Virus record (IMG/VR): IMGVR_UViG_3300034198_019889
Coordinates: 1 to 22,129 of that record
Direction: 5' to 3' (one strand)
Source of the DNA: a virus
DNA: 22,129 bases
Part shown: one piece after another, positions 1 to 5,211 of the stretch
How positions within the stretch are numbered: the stretch's first letter is position 1
How the letters are laid out: every line of letters begins with the position of its first letter
Made by a program: the position numbers and the translations under genes
The notes under the pieces: generated by a model
Database searches by the model: none
The model's input: only the letters and a program-made list of their open reading frames with translations
What the model was told of the DNA's origin: nothing

Positions 1-7
1 CTATTTT

Positions 8-24
8 TGTTACAATCCGTAACA
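8..24. repeat. TGTTAC inverted repeat at window edge
   Basis: TGTTAC at 8-13 and GTAACA at 19-24 form a perfect 6-bp inverted repeat around a 5-base spacer. The half-site is the same hexamer that is repeated about twelve times at 4921-5189, so it may be a further site for the same DNA-binding protein. It could also be a short transcription-factor operator for a gene left of the window. The inverted repeat is seen directly; any binding role is inference. Confidence 0.45.
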
Positions 25-28
25 TATG

Positions 29-93
29 GGGGCTGGGGCTGGGGCTGGGGCTGGGGCTGGGGCTGGGGCTGGGGCTGGGGCTGGGGCTGGGGC
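29..93. repeat. (GGGGCT)10 hexanucleotide tract
   Basis: Ten perfect GGGGCT units run from 29 to 88, followed by a partial GGGGC. The plus strand carries eleven GGGG runs separated by CT, which meets the usual sequence rule for a G-quadruplex; the minus strand is correspondingly C-rich. The tract is noncoding and lies downstream of the stop of the leftward gene at 223-978. Such tracts vary in length by slippage, so copy number may differ between isolates or assemblies. Confidence 0.9.
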
Positions 94-233
94 CCATTAA
101 ATCGGTCCTCTCAAGTCCTGAAAATTCTCCATTAAATCGGTCCTATCAAGTCATGAAAATTCTCCATTAAATCGGTCCTATCAAGTCATGAAAATTCTCC
201 ATTAAATCGCCTCTCCCAAGTCTTAAAATTCTG
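94..233. repeat. Four 35-bp tandem direct repeats
   Basis: The unit begins CCATTAAATCGG and recurs at exactly 94, 129, 164 and 199, a period of 35 bp. Copies two and three are identical over the unit by eye, copy one differs at a few bases, and copy four is the most degenerate and runs over the stop codon of the leftward gene (223-225). The copies abut with no spacers, so this is not a CRISPR array. Iteron-like binding, a transcription-end region or simple slippage expansion are all possible. Confidence 0.85.
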
Positions 234-978
234 CTAATTTATTTAACAGCAAATCTGGAACATATTGATCTGCCAGTTTAGACATTCTCTCCTCTGTCCA
301 GTCATACTTGGGCGGAACGATTGGCACGTTTTTTAGAATCCGATATACAAGGTCTAGTTTTTTACCTTTCCTGGTGTAAATCCCTGGCCCATCGTAGCCA
401 TTGTCGGAGTATCTACGGCGAGAATTTACCGCATTTTTGGGTCCTGACATATCACGTTTATCGAGTATAAAATACCTTTGGGTTGATCTTAGGTTGCGTG
501 CGTATTGGCGGCCCGACTTGACCGGACCCGAGTTTCTTCCAAGAACAGAGGTAAGAGCAGATATAAAGGATGGCGTTGGCTTGTATTTATCGTTTCCCCA
601 GTGAAACACGTATTCACTAGGGGCGATGGCACCTGCACGGCGAAGTGCTCGTGAAAATTTTGTGACATACACTTCGCCACCATCAACTTGAGGGGCAAGG
701 TAGCGATCAGGGGAAATACCGCCAGCGGCAATATCTCTAAGAAAAAACAAAAGCCTAGGATTTTCTTTGGTTGGCTTTTTGTATAAAGGCGCATTTACTG
801 TAAAATTGTTTGCACGATTAAATGTAGAGCGTATTACCTGCTGTTCGTTTTCTCTAAGAATTTTACCAAACTCAGATAACGTCCAGAGTACAGATCCAGG
901 GATTCTTGCACGCTGGAAAACCGTTAAATCGTCTAAAGCCTGCTGTAGGCCAGTTACTGTGATTGACTTGGTAGGCAT
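223..978 (-). CDS. Putative phage tail-completion / minor tail protein
   Basis: A 251-residue leftward gene starting ATG at 978. The N-terminus (ITVTGLQQALDDL, residues 6-18) and the C-terminal pattern of a GPGIYTRKGKK turn (about 197-207) followed by a V-P-x-x-PKYDW stretch resemble the HK97 gp10 / lambda gpZ-like tail-completion families, which cap the tail tube or join it to the head. The length is near that of the gpZ type. This is a family impression from motifs, not an alignment. No signal peptide or membrane segment is visible; the protein is basic. If right, it is the only structural gene in the window and marks the left end as the edge of a virion module. It could also be an unrelated phage hypothetical. 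Confidence 0.5.
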   Translation of the reverse strand: MPTKSITVTGLQQALDDLTVFQRARIPGSVLWTLSEFGKILRENEQQVIRSTFNRANNFTVNAPLYKKPTKENPRLLFFLRDIAAGGISPDRYLAPQVDGGEVYVTKFSRALRRAGAIAPSEYVFHWGNDKYKPTPSFISALTSVLGRNSGPVKSGRQYARNLRSTQRYFILDKRDMSGPKNAVNSRRRYSDNGYDGPGIYTRKGKKLDLVYRILKNVPIVPPKYDWTEERMSKLADQYVPDLLLNKLAEF

Positions 979-996
979 AACAGAGAATATGTAGAA

Positions 997-1188
997 CTAG
1001 CAGATCCTAAAATCAATTATTTTGCCGTCTGGGCCAAGTAGTTGCTTGGCGCCACAACCTTTATCAAATGACTTTCTGGCTAACTCGTAGTTACTGTGGC
1101 GCGAAAGAACGGTGTCAGGGGTCGACCCGTACTGGTTCCATCCGGTTCCCCGGCGAACGACAGTGTAAGCTGTTTTGACTTGAGCCAT
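997..1188 (-). CDS. Small hypothetical protein (63 aa)
   Basis: Leftward gene starting ATG at 1188, ending 18 bases before the tail-like gene. The protein is short and basic, with two cysteines (in GCGAK and at the C-terminal RIC) and a polar N-terminal half that includes the pattern YTVVRRGTGWNQYG. The C-terminal phrase LLGPDGKIIDFRIC reads like a beta hairpin. I do not recognise a family. The start is supported by the hairpin leader at 1213-1244, which lies 25 bases upstream and resembles those in front of other genes of this arm. No Shine-Dalgarno is visible. Confidence 0.6.
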   Translation of the reverse strand: MAQVKTAYTVVRRGTGWNQYGSTPDTVLSRHSNYELARKSFDKGCGAKQLLGPDGKIIDFRIC

Positions 1189-1212
1189 GGTGTTTTTAGG
1201 GAGATAAATGAA

Positions 1213-1244
1213 CCGGGGTTGCTCCCGGTGGTGTCATTGTAGCA
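1213..1244 (-). promoter_or_regulatory. Putative promoter plus leader hairpin for the 63-aa gene
   Basis: Read on the minus strand, an extended -10 motif TGCTACAAT (1244-1236) is followed after 8 bases by a short hairpin, CCGGG-AGCAAC-CCCGG (1228-1213), and then GTTCA. The hexamer, the 8-base gap and the CGGG hairpin recur with the same geometry in the spacers at 1827-1916 and 3051-3140. No clear -35 is visible. If this is a promoter, the hairpin would sit at the 5' end of the mRNA. Confidence 0.45.
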
Positions 1245-1248
1245 TGGA

Positions 1249-1806
1249 TTAGAGGCAGCCGTGAAGTTTACCTCCTGCACTGAAACGCCAGTCATTGGCT
1301 TTGATCGTTTCCTTGATGGCCTCTTCGCTTGTCAGATATTCATACTCCTTACGCAGGATTACAAGATAATCCTCAAGTAGCGCTTTTTGAAAGTCGCGTT
1401 CAACGTCGGCAGATTCGTCGTACATGTCAAACTCAGCAAGTAATTGATTCGGGGTATAATATTCAAGGTCTATACCCTTTCTCCAGCCATACTTCTTGAA
1501 GGCTTTAATGTATTCCGCTAAATACTGTTTAGCGGTTGCAAACGTATCACATTCCTTGCCGTGATTCTTGCGAATCAGTTTACAGCAATCAAGCAGGGAC
1601 TCGGTAAGATTGGCTTTAATAGTGCCAAGATCCGTGTCAAATTCTGCTATCTTTAGGCCGATAATTGCGGCATCTTCGTAAATGCCACTCCACCAGTCGT
1701 AGTCAACATTGCAATCTCATTGGTTTTCAATTGCTTTTTCTTGAGCTTTTTCGCTTAACTCATCAAAAGTAAAAAGAGTCTTAACTTCGGTGAAAGTGCG
1801 TGGCAT
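1249..1806 (-). pseudogene. Conserved phage protein interrupted by an in-frame TGA
   Basis: Read leftward from ATG at 1806, a 186-codon frame runs to a TAA at 1249-1251 with a single internal stop, TGA, at codon 30 (1719-1717). The residues before it (FTFDELSEKAQEKAIENQ) and after it (DCNVDYDWWSGIYEDA) read as one continuous protein of a type common in phage genomes, with a DELS-x-KA-x-EKAI helix followed by a DWW...YEDA motif. No frame change is needed, so this is a nonsense codon, not an indel. The rest of the protein is acidic and helical. TGA is used as a true stop by many neighbouring genes, so a reassigned code is unlikely. It may be a nonsense mutation, a sequencing error or a readthrough site. 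The function of this family is unknown to me. Confidence 0.7.
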
Positions 1807-1826
1807 GGCTTTGTTTTTTTGGGATC

Positions 1827-1916
1827 AGTGAACCGGGTTTGTTCCCGATGCCATAATCCTACAGCATCGGAAGCCCGAAAACCATCCTTGCGCAGGACGG
1901 TTCACAAACTGTTACA
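1827..1916 (-). repeat. 90-bp intergenic repeat, copy A
   Basis: This spacer and the one at 3051-3140 are the same length (90 bp) and match over most positions by eye, with a one-base offset in the middle. Each begins AGTGAACCGGG and ends AACTGTTACA, and each contains the TAA stop of the upstream leftward gene at its right end. In leftward sense it holds a terminator-like hairpin, a TAGGAT hexamer, an 8-base gap, and the hairpin CGGG-AACAAA-CCCG, then reaches the next start codon 21 bases on. Confidence 0.8.
1878..1902 (-). terminator. Putative leftward terminator in repeat copy A
   Basis: On the minus strand AACCGTCCT (1902-1894) pairs with AGGATGGTT (1888-1880), with one G-U pair, around the loop GCGCA; the 3' side runs into four T's. 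It lies 10 bases after the TAA of the 119-residue gene. The matching hairpin at 3101-3126 keeps the stem with different base pairs, which supports a structured role. Confidence 0.5.
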
Positions 1917-2271
1917 TTGCATAAATTAAGCCATCGTCGTCAAGGTAGACATCAATTTCAGGCTTGGCTTGGGCCAAAATTTTAAGAATAAGACTTGCGT
2001 CCTTGCTCCAGTCTCCGTCCCAAAAACCGCATCCTTCGTGGTTGTGCGTCATTATGTAATCGTGGGCTAACTGTTCACTGCCGGGTCCAGTGGCGGAACC
2101 GATATAATGGTCTTCGGGATCAAATGACTCTGGTAATTGCCGCAAAAATTCTTGATAATCTTTTGTCAGTGTATCCTTGAGTTCATCCGATACAATACCA
2201 ATATAATCAATTATATTTCCATTGTCGTCAGTAAAACCGGAAAGCAAAGATTCGAGTAGTTGGTTGATCAC
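1912..2271 (-). CDS. Conserved phage hypothetical (119 aa)
   Basis: Leftward gene with a GTG start at 2271. The protein is acidic. Its second half carries the pattern HDYIMTHNHEGCGFWDGDW followed near the C-terminus by IDVYLDDDGLIY, which matches a widespread small phage protein family of unknown function (HDFWLTRNGHGAGFWDRD-type, ending in a DDGK-x-Y strand). It overlaps the right end of repeat copy A, with its stop inside the repeat. The start choice rests on frame opening only: no ATG precedes the conserved region and no Shine-Dalgarno is clear. A hairpin lies 26 bases upstream (2297-2315). Confidence 0.7.
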   Translation of the reverse strand: MINQLLESLLSGFTDDNGNIIDYIGIVSDELKDTLTKDYQEFLRQLPESFDPEDHYIGSATGPGSEQLAHDYIMTHNHEGCGFWDGDWSKDASLILKILAQAKPEIDVYLDDDGLIYAM

Positions 2272-2296
2272 GATGAAAAATGCAGTTGGATGGGTT

Positions 2297-2315
2297 GCCG
2301 GGATGCACTCCCGGC
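2297..2315 (-). promoter_or_regulatory. Leader hairpin upstream of the 119-aa gene
   Basis: GCCGGGA (minus 2315-2309) pairs perfectly with TCCCGGC (2303-2297) around a 5-base loop. It sits between the stop of the 64-residue gene (2320) and the GTG at 2271. It shares the CCGGG/CCCGG core with the other leader hairpins of this arm, but no -10 hexamer is evident upstream. The sequence that follows, AACCCATCC, recurs in front of the genes starting at 2514 and, less fully, 3417. Confidence 0.4.
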
Positions 2316-2319
2316 GGAG

Positions 2320-2514
2320 TCAAGCAATCAAGTCGTAGCGACTAAGGTTATTGGCGGGAATGACGCGCCATTCGTAGTCAGAATCGGCGCTAAAGCCAAC
2401 TTCTTCAAGGCTTCTGGAAGCAGCCCAAGCGGCTTCTTCAGTTGGCCATTCATTGTCTCCATGGCCCAGGTGATCGGTCCATCCGTATTTTGTTTTGAGG
2501 AGAAGTGTGAACAT
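2320..2514 (-). CDS. Small hypothetical protein (64 aa)
   Basis: Leftward gene, ATG at 2514. The frame stays open further upstream but that part overlaps the next gene, so the short start is preferred. The protein contains KYGWTDHLGHGDNEWPTEEA near its N-terminus followed by an alanine/serine helix, then YEWRVI and a short tail. The DHLGHGDNE plus EA-x-AA helix layout is typical of small phage accessory proteins; I do not know a function. The bases before the start read TTTTTTAACCCATCC, a motif shared with neighbouring leaders. Confidence 0.6.
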   Translation of the reverse strand: MFTLLLKTKYGWTDHLGHGDNEWPTEEAAWAASRSLEEVGFSADSDYEWRVIPANNLSRYDLIA

Positions 2515-2545
2515 GAAAGGCAATGTAATAGGATGGGTTAAAAAA

Positions 2546-3034
2546 TCAAACGATAGAGGGATCAAAAACTCTTTTAGATTTAAGGAACTTTTGCAGCCTA
2601 TCAATTGTTTTTTTGGCTTGCTTGTAGGCCAAGGTTTTGCCTTCGCCGCCAAAGTTAGCAGCGCCATGGTAATCAATAAGTAGCCGGTAAGCGCTTGCCC
2701 TCTCCAATATGTTATCGCTGGACAAGTGTAGGGCAAGATTTTTGTAATCACCGTAGCTTATGGCTAAACTTAATTGTCTCAAATCCCCAAACCACGCAAC
2801 CGAGGTAGGGTGGTAATTGTTGTCTCCTATCTCACCGCTTGCCATAATATGGCAGACTTCTAGCAAAATCCTATTAAAGGTTACTTGGGTATCGTCACTA
2901 TCGTCAATGGGTTCAAAAATCCACAATTTGGGACAGTAAACACCGTTGCCATCAATCAAAATAAAAGATCCGCCATAGTCCAAGGGATTGACGTCCCCTA
3001 GATTAGCGGCAACAATCCAGGCGGGTTGAGTCAT
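2546..3034 (-). CDS. Conserved phage hypothetical (162 aa)
   Basis: Leftward gene, ATG at 3034, placed 17 bases after repeat copy B. The N-terminus WIVAANLGDVNPLDYGG followed by a GVYCP turn, and the central phrase YHPTSVAWFGDL, resemble a conserved phage protein of unknown function that often begins with a NLGD-x-NP-x-DY motif. The C-terminal half is helical (LERASAYRLLIDYHGAANF) and ends in a lysine-rich helix. The frame is open a further 58 codons upstream, but that extension crosses the terminator-like repeat and is not protein-like. It probably forms an accessory-gene set with the neighbours sharing the same spacers. Confidence 0.68.
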   Translation of the reverse strand: MTQPAWIVAANLGDVNPLDYGGSFILIDGNGVYCPKLWIFEPIDDSDDTQVTFNRILLEVCHIMASGEIGDNNYHPTSVAWFGDLRQLSLAISYGDYKNLALHLSSDNILERASAYRLLIDYHGAANFGGEGKTLAYKQAKKTIDRLQKFLKSKRVFDPSIV

Positions 3035-3050
3035 GGTTTTTGAAAAAACA

Positions 3051-3140
3051 AGTGAACCGGGTTTTTGTCCCGATGCCATGATCCTACAGCATTGGAAACC
3101 AAAAACCGCCCTTACGCAGGACGGTTTATGAACTGTTACA
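3051..3140 (-). repeat. 90-bp intergenic repeat, copy B
   Basis: This is the partner of 1827-1916. It has the same order of parts in leftward sense: stop codon of the upstream gene inside GTTACA, terminator-like stem, TGCTGTAGGAT, an 8-base gap, hairpin CGGG-ACAAAAA-CCCG, GTTCACT, then a T-rich stretch and the start codon of the next gene. The stretch TCCTACAGCAT is identical in both copies. Confidence 0.8.
3101..3126 (-). terminator. Putative leftward terminator in repeat copy B
   Basis: On the minus strand AACCGTCCT (3126-3118) pairs with AGGGCGGTT (3112-3104), with one U-G wobble, around the loop GCGTA, and is followed by a T run. It starts 10 bases past the TAA of the 93-residue gene. 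Compared with copy A, one G-U pair has become G-C and a different position has become the wobble, so pairing is kept. Confidence 0.55.
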
Positions 3141-3417
3141 CGTTTGCCTGCCAGGCCCAATCGGAAAGGCAGGTAAAAAGTTCTTTCAAAAGACGTTCTT
3201 CCGAGCAATTGCCAATAACTGTGGAATCGGACGCAATTGTTCCGGCTGCTCTAATGGCTTCCCAAAGAGAGCATGGTTTGCGGTTTTCAGGCTTGCTTGA
3301 GTAATCGGTGTAGACTCCGTCAGGGTCAAAAAATTGTAATAATTCAAGCGCTCGTCCACGTCGATTGGCTTTATCAGCGCAAACGGTAACCGTAGCAAGT
3401 GTTTCAAGCTGGCTCAT
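3136..3417 (-). CDS. Small hypothetical protein (93 aa)
   Basis: Leftward gene with ATG at 3417 and TAA inside repeat copy B. The protein opens MSQLETLATVTVCADKANRRGRALELLQFF, broken here as a strand then a basic helix, and its second half is a C/L-rich helix ending in LFTCLSDWAW. I recognise no family. It has its own leader hairpin at 3432-3460 and a candidate extended -10 just upstream, and its own terminator downstream, so it may be a single-gene unit. Confidence 0.62.
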   Translation of the reverse strand: MSQLETLATVTVCADKANRRGRALELLQFFDPDGVYTDYSSKPENRKPCSLWEAIRAAGTIASDSTVIGNCSEERLLKELFTCLSDWAWQANV

Positions 3418-3431
3418 AACTGTTAATGCAA

Positions 3432-3468
3432 TGGGTTAGCCGTTTTCAGCGGCAAACCCACCATAGCA
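3432..3468 (-). promoter_or_regulatory. Putative promoter and leader hairpin for the 93-aa gene
   Basis: On the minus strand the extended -10-like motif TGCTATGGT (3468-3460) is followed at once by a hairpin: TGGGTT pairs with AACCCA and GCCG with CGGC around a 7-base loop, with one mismatch between the two helices (3460-3432). The start codon is 15 bases further on. The same TGCTATGGT occurs upstream of the RHH gene at 8086-8094. Confidence 0.4.
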
Positions 3469-3527
3469 AGCCACTTAAGACATCAGCAATCAATTTTACC
3501 CACCTTGCAAACTGTCTACGCCTTTGG

Positions 3528-4697
3528 CTACGGTGCCATTCCCATGATTAGCTGTCTATGGTTTTCCGCGCCTAGGCCATGAATTAAAAATTGTTCAGCT
3601 TGAAGCTTGGGTCCAGGATTATTTCTTTGGCGTCCAGTACCAGTGTTAATTCCCAGGATTACGCAGTTTTGCTCAACATGGCGCAAGCTATCTAGTAAAT
3701 ATCTGGGGTTCATTTTAGCAGTAAAATTTTCACTGCTAGTTTGACTTTCGGTTGCAATTGTGTCGGCTGCGCTTGCGGCGTCATTTGTGGAAGCAACAGA
3801 AAGATCGCCAGTTTCTTTCGCGTAACTAATAGTTACATATCCAGTTTGACCGGAAGCAGCATTGCTAACAATTAAACAACGCTCAAGAGCTTCTATCAAG
3901 TCTTGGCGCTTGAGTAAAATCGTATTCTTGCAAGTCTCAGGAATCAAGCCGCTAACTTCTGGGTAGGGATCAGCAAAAAGCGATGTTATTATCGAAACCT
4001 CGCCAGTCCTAAAAAGCGCATGTGATTTTGTTTGTGTTAAAAACACTAAATCATTGTCAGCAAGTCCCAATTTTTGTAATTCATTTACGGTTTCACTTGG
4101 AACAGTAAATGCAAGCTCGCCCGTTTCAGCACCTTTTACGGTAAAAACTGATATGCGGTGTCCATCGGTAGCGGATAACTGCAGGTCAGAGTTTTTTGCA
4201 AGAAAATTAACCCCATACAACATTGTCCTTAAACCCGGAGAAGAAGCGGCAGCAAAACTAACTGCTTGCATTGCATTCCTTAGGAGTCCATACTTAAAAA
4301 ATACTAGCTCTAAATCGTTGTCTATTTCAGGTAAAATTGGATAATCTTTGGCTTCAAATGCAATTGCAAGTGAATACCGACCTTCGCCAGCATATATCGC
4401 AAGCTCGCCAGTCCCAGAATCCTCAAGCCGAACCATTGTTCCACCAGCAAGGGCGCCTACCAACCTCGTAAGCATTGCGCCTGGGGCAATACAAGAGCCC
4501 GCAGTTTCCACGATTGCGGCGGTTTCGCGGCGGACGGCCACAGCAAGATCGTAACCCGTGACAGTGAGGCGGTCGCCGTCAGCGGTTAGCAGGAGCCCCG
4601 AGAGCACGTTGGGAGCCCCTCGCCCGCCCAGGGCCCGACTGGAACCTCTCAGGGCGGCCAGAAGCGCCGCCTGGGGCACGGAGACATTGAAAGCCAT
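3528..4697 (-). CDS. dnaN: DNA polymerase III beta subunit homologue (sliding clamp)
   Basis: A 389-residue leftward gene, close to the 360-390 residues usual for bacterial beta clamps. Diagnostic stretches are LRTMLYGVNF and LSATDGHRISVF in the middle domain (bacterial clamps have ATDGHRLA there), LFADPYPEVSGLIPE at the third-domain boundary (usually DYRRVLP), and the C-terminal LIMGMAP (usually MPMR/L). These support a three-domain ring clamp that tethers polymerase to DNA. ATG at 4697 overlaps the TGA of the small upstream gene, so the two are likely translated together. Phage-borne clamps of the bacterial dnaN type are uncommon; most phages that carry clamps have gp45-like ones. The N-terminal third (4490-4697) is clearly more GC-rich than the rest, hinting at a mosaic origin. 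Confidence 0.93.
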   Translation of the reverse strand: MAFNVSVPQAALLAALRGSSRALGGRGAPNVLSGLLLTADGDRLTVTGYDLAVAVRRETAAIVETAGSCIAPGAMLTRLVGALAGGTMVRLEDSGTGELAIYAGEGRYSLAIAFEAKDYPILPEIDNDLELVFFKYGLLRNAMQAVSFAAASSPGLRTMLYGVNFLAKNSDLQLSATDGHRISVFTVKGAETGELAFTVPSETVNELQKLGLADNDLVFLTQTKSHALFRTGEVSIITSLFADPYPEVSGLIPETCKNTILLKRQDLIEALERCLIVSNAASGQTGYVTISYAKETGDLSVASTNDAASAADTIATESQTSSENFTAKMNPRYLLDSLRHVEQNCVILGINTGTGRQRNNPGPKLQAEQFLIHGLGAENHRQLIMGMAP

Positions 4698-4858
4698 CAG
4701 TAGCCCCTCCGCAGGCGCTCAAGGGTCGCCAGGACGCCGCGTAATTCATCCGATTCGGCGATAGTCCCGCCACCAACGGACTCGTGTGCTGCCATCAGGT
4801 CCAAAACCCCAGCGATGGCCTCTCGATACTGCCGATTTCGGACATCAAATTCAGTCAT
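4697..4858 (-). CDS. Small protein coupled to the clamp gene (53 aa)
   Basis: Leftward gene whose TGA (4699-4697) overlaps the clamp ATG as TGATG. The start chosen is ATG at 4858; the frame can also be opened at a TTG at 4912, which would add 18 residues. The protein looks like one or two helices (EFDVRNRQYREAIAGVLDLM, then ELRGVLATLERLRRGY) joined by a glycine-containing loop. I recognise no family. The tight coupling to dnaN suggests a clamp partner or regulator, but that is inference from position only. Confidence 0.55.
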   Translation of the reverse strand: MTEFDVRNRQYREAIAGVLDLMAAHESVGGGTIAESDELRGVLATLERLRRGY

Positions 4859-4920
4859 ACCAGTTTGTTTCGTTGACCTTTCTACGTTCGCACGGGCGAA
4901 AGCCTTTGTCAACCACGTTT

Positions 4921-5189
4921 TGTTACGGCTCTCCCGATTTTGTTACGCCACCGTAACGGGTAAAAACCCAGTCACCGACTACTTTTGTTACGTTGTTACG
5001 TTTGTTACGGTAGAAAGAAAGAGAAAGAGAGAGAGGGAGGGGGGAAAGGGGTCCTGTTTTCCCTTACGTGTCTTTGGTGTTGTCTTTCGACCGTAACAGG
5101 CGTAACAACGTAACAAACCCTGTCATGCCAATAGATTTGGGGTGTTACGGTGGGTGTTACACCCCCTTTTTGACCGCCCAGGCGTAACA
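4921..5189. other. Iteron-rich noncoding region, candidate replication origin
   Basis: The longest clearly noncoding stretch in the window (about 4859-5211) lies between the clamp operon and the primase-helicase gene. It carries about twelve copies of TGTTAC(G) or its complement: forward at 4921, 4941, 4986, 4994, 5003, 5143 and 5155; reverse at 4952, 5092, 5101, 5109 and 5183. One pair forms GTTACG-CCAC-CGTAAC at 4942-4957. Between the inner sets lies a 40-base run of purines (5012-5051). Iterons next to a replication-initiation gene, plus a strand-asymmetric tract, are typical of phage and plasmid origins. It could instead be an operator cluster or a partition site. Confidence 0.7.
4984..5117. 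repeat. Inverted 34-bp arms with mirrored triple TGTTACG arrays
   Basis: The left arm (4984-5017) and the reverse complement of the right arm (5084-5117) agree at 31 of 34 positions. The left arm has TGTTACG at 4986, 4994 and 5003 (steps of 8 and 9). The right arm has CGTAACA at 5092, 5101 and 5109 (steps of 9 and 8), an exact mirror. Both arms end inward in GGT-x-GAAAG. The 66-base centre holds most of the purine run and a following pyrimidine-rich part. Confidence 0.9.
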
Positions 5190-5211
5190 AAACCTGTTTC
5201 GCTGAAAAGCC

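Noticed and set aside
94-233. CRISPR array from the 35-bp repeats
   Set aside because: The units abut with no spacers; this is a plain tandem repeat.
1249-1806. Recoded TGA (alternative genetic code)
   Set aside because: TGA is the working stop in many ATGA and GTGA overlaps throughout the window, so genome-wide reassignment is not supported.
1827-1916. Integron attC-type site in the 90-bp spacers
   Set aside because: The ends AGTGAAC and GTTACAC do not fit RYYYAAC/GTTRRRY in either orientation, and no integrase is present in the window.
4579-4776. Rightward or leftward open frames across the GC-rich start of the clamp gene
   Set aside because: They are long only because GC-rich DNA has few stops; the clamp frame has clear family motifs and the others do not.
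4907-4912. TTGACA as a -35 for the clamp operon (minus strand)
   Set aside because: The hexamer is perfect, but the base positions 16-18 further on (GAACGT) do not resemble a -10, so it is not listed as a promoter.
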